From: Porodaedalea pini
Lineage: Eukaryota; Basidiomycota; Agaricomycetes; Hymenochaetales; Hymenochaetaceae
Reading direction: 5' to 3'
DNA length: 64,000 nucleotides
Assembly (NCBI GenBank): GCA_002794775.1
Contig: NBAY01000046.1
Location: 1 to 64,000, forward strand
Part shown: in pieces, positions 36,067 through 47,470 of the stretch
How the letters are laid out: the number at the start of each line of letters is the position of its first letter
How positions within the stretch are numbered: position 1 is the first letter of the stretch
Translations under genes and position numbers: made by a program
Notes under the pieces: generated by a model
What the model was told of the DNA's origin: nothing
What the model saw: only the letters and a program-made list of their open reading frames with translations
The model's database searches: none

Positions 36067-36588
36067 CACGGCTCCACTTCTCCAACTGGAATCCTGATTC
36101 TGTCAGCGGCCTCCGAGCTACGATAAGTTACGACTGCAGCCGCATCTGCTTCGAACATGAATACGTTGTGCTTTGTTACCGGAATGACAGTATCAGATGA
36201 CGAAAAGACACCGAAGACATTCATATCTGATTTCAAGAAGGCAAGAAAACCGCTTATCCGAAGGCAACGTATGAAAAGAAGAGAAAATCTCAAGCAGTTT
36301 CTCCGGAGTCCAGTAGATGAACAGACCCTTAGCCTGAGACGTTTTTCGTCGTGATCAAACGGAAATGGAACCGGACGAGGCTGGTAATTGGAAGAATCTG
36401 ATAGCTAGTTATATACATTCTGGAAACACTGATACTCTCGGAGAAGAAACCGTAGTACAAAATCGAAAGGTAAGAAATCCCACTTTAACCCTCTCGGATA
36501 TCCCAAACTCCTATCCATACGAAGAGCACAGTACACTCAAACCAAAGGGAGCTTAAACGTTTTCGACCCTCGTGCCGCGTCTCTGCCT
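36067..36588. other. Downstream of AA9 gene, no gene recognised
   Basis: Contains short plus-strand open frames (36,157-36,354 and 36,365-36,556), with a Lys/Arg-rich stretch in the first, but no recognisable family and no supporting splice pattern. Confidence 0.35.
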
Positions 36589-38316
36589 CTAAGACAGGCA
36601 TTGCGAGTAGTAGTCGTTGACGACTGTGCACGTGAACGGAGCGACACTGCGAGAGAAAAAAAGGTGAAAAAATATGAGCAAGGAGAACGAAGAAACGAGT
36701 TGTGATTGGTTATTTGGTTGAGCTCGAAGAAAACGCACCAAGTCGTGGCTCCGGTGAACCCGATCCCGCCGCACTGCGCGTACTCAGCGGCGCCTGCGCC
36801 CGACGCGGCAGTCGCAGTCGGAGCTGCGGATGACGTGGGCTATTTTTTATTTATTTTTTATTTAGTATACACAATCGGCGTGAATCGATTTTTTTTTAAA
36901 GTCAGTATACTGCAAAAAAAAAAAAAGAGAGATGTGGTACGTACGGCGATGACAGAGGTGCTCGGAACGGGGGCAGACGAGGACGGCACGGGAGCGGGCG
37001 CGGGCGCGGATCCGCTGCTTGTGCTGCCGTACAGGGGCGGTCCGGGGATGATGTATGTCGTCTCCGTCTGCGCGGCGTTGCTGTAGATGTCGATGTTCAC
37101 TGAAGGCGGAATGAATTTTAGTACGAGTATTATAAATGGATATGAAGTGAGGTGAGGTTGTAGTGTGTGTGGTTGGCACTCACAGCCCGGGTCGTCGTTG
37201 CTGTACGCGCCTGGAAATGTAACCTAATAGGGGTTGAGGTCGAGAAGTGTGAGTCAGATGAATAATTGACAGAGGAGAGTCGGAGACGAACGAGTTCAGC
37301 AGCCGTGGGGGCCAAGCTTCCACCGTTCGTGATTTGGATCTGAGCACATCTGGATTGTTCATGTTTTTGTGAGCTGTCTCGCTTGGAATGCCACCAGGAA
37401 AAAAAAATTCGTACTCGGGGTAGAATTGCTAGAAAAAAAATCAGGTCAAGGATCAGAAATCTCTCATAGTTCAAGAACGAAAGTGCGGACGTACGGCGGG
37501 CATCGAGTGCAGCGCGATGGTCTCGAAGCGGATGAGGTAGTTTCCGGAGGGGACAGTAGAGGGAATCGTCGTCGTCCACGAGCTGTTCTGGGCAATCATC
37601 TGGCCGTCACCCCAGTACCCGTCGTAGACCGTGCCCGAAAGAAGGCCGGCCTCGTCGATCTTGAACTATTGATATAGTCGTATACGCACATCAGAAAAAA
37701 CAAAATGGATATGTGAGTCGTGATAGCGAACGTACCCAGGAGAGCGAGCTGGCGTCCACACCCGTGCAGGTCGAGCCTGGGCATTGTGCAAGGTAGGTGA
37801 GCATCGGACCGTACGCATGGGGCCAGACTATAGAGCAAAAAAAAACTTTGTTAGGCCGGCTCGCCAAATGTGATGCAACATCGACTGGTGCCAACCTTGG
37901 TTCCAGTATGCAGTGATGGCAGTGCCTGCGGAGGCAGTCGCAGTAAGCTGCAGAGCTCCGGAACTACCATCATCGTTGCACGCAAGGGTCGGGTCCGTAG
38001 CGTTGGTGATCGGGTTGCTTTTAATTGAGAATGTAAGGAAGTCCAGCGTTGAGCGAGTAGAAAATGGGAAAGGTCCAATCAGACTCACTAGGAGCTCCAG
38101 GGGCGCTGGATAGTCGTCTGGCCGGTAGGGCTTGCGGTAGATGATTCTTGTAAACATGGCTATACGTGTGGAATATACAGATTATTGAGAGACGTACGTG
38201 TCGTACGGCGCCCAGCCAAAGTACCAATCACCGTCCCACGAGTACTCCAACACACCACCGTGTGCTGCAACCTGAGTCACAGAGATCGCCGAGAGGATAG
38301 CAAGAGCAGAGAACAT
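36589..38316 (-). CDS. AA9 lytic polysaccharide monooxygenase with CBM1 domain
   Basis: A secreted copper enzyme that oxidatively cleaves cellulose or related beta-glucans, tethered to substrate by a cellulose-binding tail. It starts MFSALAILSAISVTQVAA at 38316; this signal peptide ends so that His-1 (HGGVLEYS) is the mature N-terminus, the first copper ligand. Then come TGQTTIQRPWSSY, NPITNATDPTLACNDDG, WPHAYGPMLTYLAQCPGSTC (second histidine ligand in WPH), GYWGDGQMIAQNSSW, IRFETIALHSMPAQFYPECA (Gln and axial Tyr) and VTFPGAYSNDDPG. A Ser/Pro/Ala linker leads to the CBM1 AEYAQCGGIGFTGATTC, with VVNDYYSQCLS at the stop, 36,589. About nine to ten exons, GT-AG introns, no defect seen. The combination marks a plant-cell-wall degrader. 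Confidence 0.93.
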
Positions 38317-38373
38317 TTCACTTCCTTCGCTGCAGTAGAGGGGCCTGCTGGTCGAAAGTCCACAGATACGCGG

Positions 38374-38381
38374 TTTATATA
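38374..38381 (-). promoter_or_regulatory. TATA box of the AA9 gene
   Basis: On the minus strand TATATAAA lies about 58-65 nt upstream of the AA9 start codon, a normal place for a TATA box of a strongly induced fungal gene. Inference from position and sequence. Confidence 0.5.
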
Positions 38382-39099
38382 CACCCATAGCAAGATATAA
38401 TTTGAGTAGAGAAATTTACACATGCGGTGCCAAGCCAGTAGTAGCCAGCGGATAGAGGAACGGCAAACGGCATGATAGTTCAGCTTTGAGACAGGAATAG
38501 CGGACGCCGACAGGAATGCGGGGAGACATATTTGTTCGTCGTATGACCATGCCGTTCTACCGCTAATTCAAGGCGGGGGCGGTAACGTAGGCGTCGGATA
38601 AAATTCCACTGTTTGTGCGAGGAAATCTCGGATCCGAGAAACCTCAAGATGCTATTCAGCACTGCAAAGAGACGTAGAGAGTGAGCGTTAGAATGTTGAC
38701 CCGTGATTTATACGAATGTCCGAACGTTCCCAGCACGAGATTCCATCTGGACAATGCAATTTTTTGGAGGTGCTGAAAGCCGCATTTCTGACGACCTGAA
38801 AGCAAATAGCTGCATCATATCAAGCATACCAGTTCTTGAAGCGTCCCAATGCCAGTCTTGCCGTGTTGCAGTATTTGAGCTTAATATCCGACGTTCATTT
38901 GAGCTCAAGCCAATCTCAAAAGTATAGATAGAATGAGAAACATGAGCGGCCAGCGCGTCGTCTTCGGTTTGTTGGGAGTAACATCGGGGTCAGGAAGAGG
39001 CTGAACTTCGGCAAGAGTCTCGGCTCAGAGTCAGATCATCAGCGACGCGTCTCTTGATCACGTGATGTGTGTTCCTCTACGCGTCGGTGAAAGCTTTCG
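38382..39099. other. AA9 upstream region and spacer
   Basis: No gene recognised. This is 5' DNA of the AA9 gene and the left flank of module E. Confidence 0.4.
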
Positions 39100-40053
39100 G
39101 CGGCTCACAGCTTCACCGTGGTGACACTAAGACGTCGTCTATTCGTCACGCCTCTTGTCGACCTCCATAAAACTACTTTGATCGATCTTGGAAAGCCTCT
39201 GTCCCGCAATAATCCCCCCACGAGCACAAAGTCTCGGCGCACGCCCTCGAGCTCTGGTTTCACAACTTATCGGATTCTATCAAGTTCTAAGACACGTAAG
39301 ACACTTCGAGCCATCCGAGAATAATCCACTGTGAAATGAGGTTTTTGCGCAGCGCGTTTCGTTGCCGAAACCTAAGCGTTATCTATCCGTCGTGCTCTCC
39401 GTAAACCTCTCAGATTTATAAAATCAGCCACGGAAGCCCTCTGTCCCGTCAGAATACACCCCCAAAACATTTCTCTTGTCATGAAGGCTTCAGATTTGAC
39501 TCACATCCATGTCGATTTTCAAGTTTAGCTCGTTCGAGTCGCATTCAACATCAGACGCAGATTCGCATGTATCACCAGCAATTGTTTACTATGACACTCT
39601 CGCGGAAACCCTGCGCTCGCTGAAGATATTTTCCTTATCGCCCATGGGTCTTGCGCCTGTCTTGGCAATTTTATGTCCGTAATCGATACCTGTGCGCTGA
39701 TGCAGAGTTTACTGCTCTCATCACGTGGTGTGCTCAGCCGTATTTTGCGACTCTTTGTACTCTAACAGAAAGAAATAAAGGGATTGACACAATGACAGCT
39801 CCAGCAGCAACTCGAGACGTCACATTCTATTTATGTTCGTGCTCTACAATTGTCTATGACTCAGCGTTCCAGGCGGAGACGCGGCAACCTTACCGAAGTG
39901 CGAGCTCGCGGAGGGCTTGAATCTAGAGGCCTAGGAACTGAACGAAGTCGGTTCGAAGACACCCTCGGACTCGGAGGAAACAGCCGCTAACACGATGATC
40001 GCACATGGGAACGTTCTGGGTAGATAGTGAATACGATTCGAGAGAGTTCAAAG
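39100..40053 (+). pseudogene. Module partner locus X, copy E
   Basis: The 5' piece appears twice in tandem: 39,120-39,300 and 39,360-39,510 are diverged copies of each other, both matching X-F near 50,740. It is followed by the middle piece (near 39,630-39,760) and the C-terminal exon SVPGGDAATLPKCELAEGLN, ending at the shared splice donor (GTTCAAAG then GTACGC) at 40,053. Stops and frame changes interrupt all readings. Confidence 0.45.
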
Positions 40054-40533
40054 GTACGCATATCGGTAGTCCCCTTCTCCTTCTGCTAGTCCTTTTAGTT
40101 AACATTCTTCAACATTGTACGAGGAGATTCTCCCTTCTCGATCGGATGGCCTTTTTTGTCCAGCTCTAACTGGGAGCAAGGCCGTGAAACACGGGGAAGC
40201 TCCTCATGTGATATCGAGAAGCGTGTACAAGCAGTTTGTCTGATGATTTTAGATATTGAATGGTCTCTTACACATTTCCTTTCAGCGCACGCGTTTGTCA
40301 AAGGCATTCCGACTTCAAGCTCAAGCACCTCCGCATTGGAAGAATGTTGGAGAAGCCTTTGATTCCAGATGTCTGGCCGGTTGTGAGGTCAAGTACTTCT
40401 GCACGATGTAACGGCGTTCAGGACATCCTTTGATGCTTCTCCGCAAACCTTGCGGCGGTAGCATGCTCCATTTTCCACTGCTTATCTGTGCAAGAACGAT
40501 TGTACGTCTCCTGTTTCCGTCCTTCCTGCCGCC
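40054..40533. other. Spacer upstream of permease E
   Basis: Conserved module spacer, nearly identical in parts to 57,690-58,159 of module G. Presumed promoter region. Confidence 0.4.
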
Positions 40534-43220
40534 ATGGATGCACGACTCGAGCCTGACAAGTCTGTTACGAAGCAGACCATTCATGAAGTCTATGGCATCC
40601 CGGACGATCCTTGCAAGTCGCACCCGTCCGATGAGAAAGTCGATGAACCCTCTGGTGCAGCTGACTTCATATCCTCGAAAGAGCGTGCTACCACAGAGAG
40701 ACGTCTCTTGCGCAAGTTGGACATGCGATTTATGCCTAGCATCGTTCTTATTTATATCATGAACCAGATTGATGTAGGTCTGTCATTTAATTTGAGCTCT
40801 CAGATGCTCATTCGCGTGTAGAGAAATGCTGTCACGACGGCACGACTGAAGGGCATTGAGCAGGACCTAGGCCTGTCAGGTATGACTCCTGACATGCTGT
40901 TAATGCAGGTTACTGAATGGCGAACGTGGGTTCAGATATACAGTACGATACTGTCGTCGCCATTCTGTTCGCGTCGTATTGCACTGTTCAGATTCCGTCC
41001 AACGTGGTGAGTGGATACATTCGCCATGCAGAAGACCGATCTGATCGTTTGACTGGACAGATCTTGAATCAATTTGCAAGGTGCGCCGGCGAAACGAAGG
41101 CGTTAAGCTAGATGAATGGTGTTCTCATTACCCACATCCCCTATACTGCAGACCGTCGCTGTATATTGGACTATGCGTCATGGCATGGGGCCTAACGAGC
41201 GCAATGACAGGAGTGAGATTCTCATATATAACCAGCTTCCAAGAGTCGAACTCTGTGTGCCTTGGATTGACAAATTGAACAGATCACGCACAATTATGCT
41301 GGAATTCTCGCTTGCCGGATATTCATTGGCTTTCCGGAAGTGTGTACGTATCATTAGGAACGACAAACTGCTAAAGTCACGGTTGTCTGTTCTTTGGCAG
41401 GCTACGTATTATCCAGGCACGGTGTTTCTTCTTTCGCGATGGTATACCCGGAAGGTGCGTGGCACGACCTACTATAAACGAACTATCTCTCGAATGCTGA
41501 GTTCTCTGTATGTTTTCTCATTGTAGGAGCTGGCCTTCCGGACCTCAATCTTGTTCTCGGGCTTGATGTGCTCAAATGCATTTGGGAGCGTGAGTAGCTA
41601 GTTGGGCTCATTTGGTGCCAGCGTGTTCTTATGGCGGAGGTCGTTATTCTAGCTGATGGCGGCCGGGATTCTTTCGAATATGGAAGGGAAGCGGGGAATC
41701 AGAGGCTGGAGATGGTAGGCGTGCCGTACTCTTTACGTTTTCGTTGAGGTACTTACTGTTGATGAAGGTTATTCTTCATTGAGGCACCTTCTTCACGCCC
41801 TTCTAATATTTGGTGGAGTGACGTGTTGTTCTTTCTAGGGTGCAATTACTGTTATTATCGGAGTTTTGTCGCTGTGAGTATCCTGAAGTAACGACTTGCA
41901 GTCACTTACCTAGATCCACAGGTGGACTCTTCCGGATCTTGTGAGTGCTTTCTCCTCTAATAAATTTGACTTGTCTTAATAATAACTTAAAAGCCGGGAA
42001 ACACGCGTTGGATAACACCCGCTGAACGGCGATTGGCTCAGGCACGTGTCTCCGAAGATGCAGGTGAAGCAGATGAGGACGTTGCTCAAGATTCGTGAGT
42101 GATGATAATATTTCATTGAAATGTTGTTATGCTAGTCTCACGTTGCTGCACGATTCCTGTAGAACGTGGACAGGCTTGAAGATGGCGATAACGGACGTCA
42201 AAGTTCTTATTTTCTCCGTTATGGAGCTGAGTCTGCTCCTGGGGCTTTCATCTTCTGTTTTCTTCCCAACGTGAGTGTGCGATTCAATATATTATAAGAC
42301 GGAAAGTTACAATAACGGTGCTTGCAGCTTGGCGTCAACGCTTGGGTATAGCACTACGGTCACATTGCTTCTGGTTGCGTACGTTAAGTCTATCCATTTC
42401 GCTCACAGCATTGATCCCTCACCTCTTGACTAGGCCTCCGTGGATCTGGGCTACCATTGTTTGTTGGCTTAATGCGTTCCACGCTGGTACGCGTCCTGGA
42501 TGCGGGTTCGCCAGTTTTATCTGAACTTTTCACAGATAGAAGTGGAGAGCGTTTCTTCCATACCTGCAACACATGGTGGGGCGTGATTGTGGGCTACATC
42601 ATTGCCATCTCCACGTTTTCTATCGGTGGGCGTTACTTTGCCTTATTCCTCATGGCGAGTGGCCACGCAGGTAAGTTGATATATTAGTATTGGTACTAGA
42701 ATGCCCTCGATTGTTATGAACAATTTTGCGCCAGGCTATGCTGTCACCCTTGTATGGGTTTCAAATACTATTCCGCGGCCTCCTGCAAAACGCGCTGCCG
42801 CTATCGGTGTCGTCAACGGAATCGGTAGCATAGGAAATCTGTACGTAGAGATCACGAATGTCTGTGGACGTAACGGAGGACTGAATATTATCCAAGGATC
42901 GGCTCATACGTTTGGAAGGCAGAATGGGGCCCTCAGTACCATCAATCGATGGAAATATGCATCGCAGCACTTGTGCTAAGCTCATTCCTCGCATTTGGTG
43001 AGCTCGTTTGAAGCTTATGGTAAAGCTGTTATAGCTAAGGAAATGGGTTCGTTCAGTAATGCGTTGCATGGTGAAACGCATGAACAAGAAGCTCGACGAA
43101 GATGAACTTGGGGCACTCAAAGACGCGAATCGCGAGCGTGTCGAAAACGCCGGTCGGTTGGAAGGAATCACGCTGGAAGAAGCGATGGAAAGAAAGAAAG
43201 GATTTAGGTACCTTTATTGA
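40534..43220 (+). CDS. Permease copy E, MFS anion:cation symporter family (Dal5/TNA1-like)
   Basis: Starts MDARLEPDKSVTKQTIHEVY and ends MERKKGFRYLY with TGA 43,218-43,220. It was followed exon by exon: LRKLDMRFMPSIVLIYIMNQ, ILNQFAR, SLYIGLCVMAWGLTSAMTG, THNYAGILACRIFIGFPE, ATYYPGTVFLLSRWYTRK, ELAFRTSILFSGLMCSNAFG, MAAGILSNMEGKRGIRGWRW, RWITPAERRLAQARVSEDAG, TWTGLKMAITDVKVLIFSVM, ISTFSIGGRYFALFLMASG, IPRPPAKRAAAIGVV, WKAEWGPQYHQSMEI. The frame is open. One oddity is that the intron after the micro-exon LFFIE begins GCACCT rather than GT, so it must use a GC donor or is weakened. Very close to copies C and G. Confidence 0.82.
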
Positions 43221-43988
43221 GATGAAGATTTGTTCCCCTCGTTCTTTCTAATGAGACTTGAGCGAGTGAGAGCCTAGTTCTGTGGCTTGACCGGACCGAG
43301 GTCGCTTTACTCCGAATCTATCATGAATTACTACTAACTGTACCGAACAGTACTGAGAAAACCGGCTCGGGACCGTTACGGGTCATATATAAGTAGATGG
43401 GATATCATTTCGCCAAGACAGTATTTATAACAAGCTTAACAACTATATATACATGTAGTATGCATGCCTCCGTTACACGTGCTTGGGTTGGTAACCCAAC
43501 CGTTGTCTCAGTACAGTCCGGTACAGTATCTTCTGTTCGGATCATGTAGGCCGACTGCTGAACGTTGAACGTTGAACTTGAACCCGGGAGAGCACGAGCA
43601 ATTCCTGACGTATGTATACACTTCTTGACATCACAAAATTTTGCATCAAATGATATACGCTTTTGGGAATGATAATGACGCAGTAATGATCGGACCAGAC
43701 TAAATTAGGTTATATGTAGCTTTAATGGGATGACAAGGCTTCCTAAAGGCTTATAAGTGTGCATAATAATTGTGCAAGGTTGTAAGGGTAATTTAAGACT
43801 TTCCACAAGGATATAAGGGCATGAAATAGTTGTACATATGTTTCATGCAAATGTAATGTGCTGGAAAGTCTGTCACTTCCATAATAAGCAAGGCATAAGT
43901 TTTGCGAGCGTCTCATATACTTGTGCAAGACTTTGGTGGTTATATACGATGCTCATAAGCATCTCTGCAAGTATTACACGGAAAGTAT
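43221..43988. other. Intergenic, nothing recognised
   Basis: AT-rich spacer. It contains a perfect short palindrome GGTTGGTAACCCAACC (about 43,488-43,503, hairpin-capable) and a short GTTGAAC triplet repeat near 43,560. No gene. Confidence 0.4.
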
Positions 43989-44068
43989 AATTGCATTAAA
44001 TACCTGAAGAACTGTGTCATATAACTACAATTGCATTAAATACATGAAGAACTATGCCATATAATTAC
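43989..44068. repeat. Tandem duplication, 40-bp unit, two copies
   Basis: Two adjacent 40-bp units starting AATTGCATTAAATAC at 43,989 and 44,029 differ at a few positions. It lies just downstream of the interrupted gene at 44,097-46,445. Confidence 0.75.
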
Positions 44069-44096
44069 AATGTATCCTATCCAATAATGAGTGATG

Positions 44097-46445
44097 CTAC
44101 AGCAGCGAGACGGGAACATTACAGTGCATAGAGGGAATGCGATTGAAATATTGAATGAAGGTCTCAACGTAGAATGAGATCAAGGGACAGAAGTCCTTCA
44201 CACTGGCACCTACGCTCGTGGGGAAGCCAGGCCACACCTTCAGAATGAGGAAAAGGGCCTCGACGGAGCCGTCATCCAATTGTTCTCCCCAGTACTCCCT
44301 TATCGGCTTCCGTATGTCAGGAATGACAGTGGTCAAGCCGTCGGTGGTGCTGAGATAGATGCGGCTCAATAGAGCATTCCGTTGCCGATGCTCGTCCGTT
44401 GTCATGCGTTCGCGTGGCAGGATCAGTTGATCAAGCGCATACAGCTCGTACCGGAATAAAAGCTCGGAAAGTTCCCACTGGACTTCCATTCGAAGGACCT
44501 TGTTGCGGCCTATGCAGTCCTTTGAGACGGATTTACCATGCCATACCTGCTGCTTAGTTCAATCGAATGGCTCCAAGTGGCGCTCGACACCGAACACGAC
44601 CTTGATGGTTGCCTTGTCGGAAATTCATTGCCGTTTCGCGGGAGGCAAGTCGCTTGCGTCTGGCGTGTCACAATCATGCAAAGAGAGAGAGATGTGACTG
44701 GCAGCCTGTCTGGATGGACTGGCATCTAGTACCGAAGGCATCCTGTTGTAGATGCGCTCTACGAATGGATCGGTGGTGTTCGGTGGGAGTGGCGTGGACT
44801 TCATGTAGTCGCCGTGCACGATGGTCTTCCAGTCTCGCAGCCTGCGCCATATTGACTTGTCGAAGATGCCGCCTTTGAGGAGCATATCAATCAATGTAGG
44901 CCATATACGGATGTAGTTGAGATAAAGATCTGCCGTCTTTTCTGCGCTGGGGTGGATGAGCAGGAAAGGTGGAGGGAGTGGGTAGAGTGCAGCGTGGGTC
45001 TTGTTCTGGCCTATGGTGCCGAGTTTCGTCAGACTGCCCAACACGACCTTGTGGTACGAAGGCAGGTCCGGTCAACCATCAACTCCGTTCGGTATGTGGA
45101 GGATACGAGCATAGTTAATGTAAGGCTCGCTTTGCACCTTCTGCTTCCCCTTGTTCTCCACCTTTTCTTTCTCGGCCCTCTTCTTGAAGCTCTTCTTCTT
45201 CTTTGAAGGTACGTTCACCCGGGACGCTGCGTCAGTGGAAGGGACTGAAGACAAAGGTATTGAAGGAGGAGCCTGAGTGTGTTTCGTAGCAGACGATGAT
45301 GACAAAGGATGACTGAAAGCGGGAGCTCCAGGTTGATGATTCTGAAAGCCATACATTTGCTCGAGGAGCTCGCTGATGTCATCTTCCACCATGAACTGAC
45401 TCCTCGACAGATCTCGCAAATGCGCATCCAGTTGAAAGCTAAAGCCGTCGTGAAGAGGCCTTCCTTTAAATTGGAATAAGCCGCTTTCAACGTACTTCGA
45501 CCATGGAACACAATCCCGGATGGCAAAATTTTTTCCATCTAACTGTTCATGCCAACAAATGAACCACACAGGTATACCGATCCGATAGAGGTGGTTGACA
45601 ACAGAGGGCTCAGTAGTGAATGCGCCGTGAACAGGCAGGATCTCTGTTTCATAGGATTGCTTCAACTTGATGTGTGGCAGCACGACATCGAGGTACGTAT
45701 GCAGCCCATGCAGTTCGAGAATGGAGCGCTGGATGTCGCGTACAGTGAACAATGTCTGCCGCCAGCTGCTTTTCAGGAGGCGAAGGCACTCGACTCCAAA
45801 CTGGCCCGCTTGCAAGCACTGCCTGTATGTCTTGTCCATTCCATCGTCGGACCCTTCTTGCCTGCGTATCGAGCCACTAGTTCGCGTTTTTGCCACTATC
45901 AAGAACAGTGCGGTTTCCAAATTGTCGATAAGTTCTCGACGCAACCGGCCGACTTGCATCTGTGGTTTGTTGTCGTGCCAGTGCTCCTTGTTACCATCCT
46001 CATTGAGCAGGAGGACCTCCGTAAAGTCCTCAGACTCTTTGGGATCGTACAAAGGAATGTCTACGACGAGAGAACAAAGGCACACAAAGCTACCCGTGGT
46101 GTTATTCACATTGAACGGGATGCAAGCGTGATGGATGGAAGTTTTTGAGAAAAATTGGGGCCATCGGCTGTATTCGTGACCTCCCCAAAAGCCATCGACA
46201 TGTTTGAGAACACCAAGTTTCTCATTCACTATCAGGTATTGCAGTACCCAGTTTGCATTCGGACTCGAGATGACGTTCTTGTTATACTGCATATCCACCA
46301 AAACTCGGGCATCTAGGGCTCGTACTGGGTATACACTCTCATCTGCATGCGAATACTTTAGAATGCATTTCAGAATCAGCAGCTCGCAAATGTACCAAGA
46401 TCATGCGTCTTTTTCAAAGGTAAGGAATTCTGTTGTTATCCTTCG
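44097..46445 (-). pseudogene. Uncharacterised basidiomycete gene, one long frame interrupted only by TGA codons
   Basis: One minus-strand frame stays open from about 46,445 to TAG 44,097-44,099 (about 780 codons) except for four TGA codons at 46,401-46,403, 45,072-45,074, 44,625-44,627 and 44,559-44,561. The text on both sides of each is continuous protein-like sequence: EKDA*SWYICEL, PNGVDG*PDLPSYH, PPAKRQ*ISDK, EPFD*TKQQVWHGK. Notable segments are DMQYNKNVISSPN, ECLRLLKSSWRQTLFTVRDI, a basic KKKKSFKKRAEK stretch, and IRIWPTLIDMLLKGG. It looks like an agaricomycete-specific uncharacterised family; I do not know its function. N-terminal exons may extend to about 46,741 through a repeat-rich segment in another frame. 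Most simply it is a pseudogene. Confidence 0.6.
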
Positions 46446-46520
46446 CTCCTCGAACGACGCTCATCGCCCCACGAGCCAGGCTCATTGCTCCATGAGCCAA
46501 GCTCTCTGTCCCACTGGTAT

Positions 46521-46631
46521 GAGCCTTGCTCCTTGCACCCCGAGCCTTGCTCTTTGCCCCCCGAGCCTTGCTCTTTGCCCCTCAAGCCTTGCTCTTTGCC
46601 CCCTGAGCCTTGCTCCTTGCCCCACAAGCCA
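46521..46631. repeat. Minisatellite, 21-bp unit, about five copies
   Basis: The unit GAGCCTTGCTCTTTGCCCCC repeats every 21 bp with small changes, and degenerate units flank it on both sides. On the minus strand it reads as (GGKEQGS) heptapeptide repeats within an open frame beginning MSSGGDYSWYGM (46,720). It may therefore be the N-terminal repeat exon of the gene at 44,097-46,445. Confidence 0.8.
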
Positions 46632-47470
46632 AGCTCCCACTGGCATGAGCCTTGCTCTTCACCCCACGAGCTATTCTCGCCATTCATACCATACCAAGAG
46701 TAATCACCTCCGCTTGACATCTTGAGATAGGTCTGTCGCAAGTTACGTGGTCGACGAAGGATTGAAATTTGGAGAACTTTGAGAAAGCCTTGATGTAGGA
46801 TGAATCAGGATTGGACTGAAATGTCTTTGAAAACGTTTGAGCATTCAGCGCATTCAAATAAGCAACTTTCTATGACACACCTCGCAATTTCAATCTGCCT
46901 CTCCGTGGAGAAATCCTTGAAGTGTTGGGCCTTGAAGACGAGGACCTTCAGCTCAGCAAATACGAATTGTAGCCGCTGAGATACACAAGACGGTTTGCTA
47001 CTGCAGACCGTCGATGATATGTCCATGAGTATGCACTAGGCTGACTCTTAGGGACTTCGTGATGGTCAGGTGGGTTCTTCGGGCGGTGGTAACGGGTTGA
47101 TTGATGGTGGGAGGCAACTTGAAGTCGACGACGAGAGCGGCAGCGGCGATGATTGACTTCGGACCGAGTCGTCACGTGCCGGAGTACGTGGGAACGCATG
47201 CGCGACTCGCTCCCAACTAGGCTCAGGCCCCACTGCCGCAAGCCTGACTCTCACACTGATGTCTCCCTCCCCCCTATCTCATTCTCCATGACTGTAGCCC
47301 TTCGACCGTCCTCAATCTTTTACTTGACCACGACCAAGCACACGCTCAATGGCCAGATTACGAGTAGTAGGTGCGATCATGCTACCTTGCTAGACTGAGC
47401 TTGCGAAACGGCACGGACCACCGCTCAGGTTTGGTAAGTAATTGTTTCCTTTTCTTTCTGCATAGTCAAT
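46632..47470. other. Unresolved region between two decaying genes
   Basis: Minus-strand pieces near 47,026-46,805 (DFSTERQIEIARCVIESCL) are protein-like and could be 5' exons of the gene to the left. I could not connect them. Confidence 0.3.

Noticed and set aside
43488..43503. Palindrome GGTTGGTAACCCAACC as a possible terminator or replication origin
   Set aside because: Eukaryotic context; a single short perfect palindrome has no specific meaning here.
44097..46445. Reading the TGA codons as tryptophan (alternative genetic code)
   Set aside because: All neighbouring nuclear genes use TGA as a normal stop (for example every permease copy), so recoding is not needed; decay by CpG deamination is simpler.
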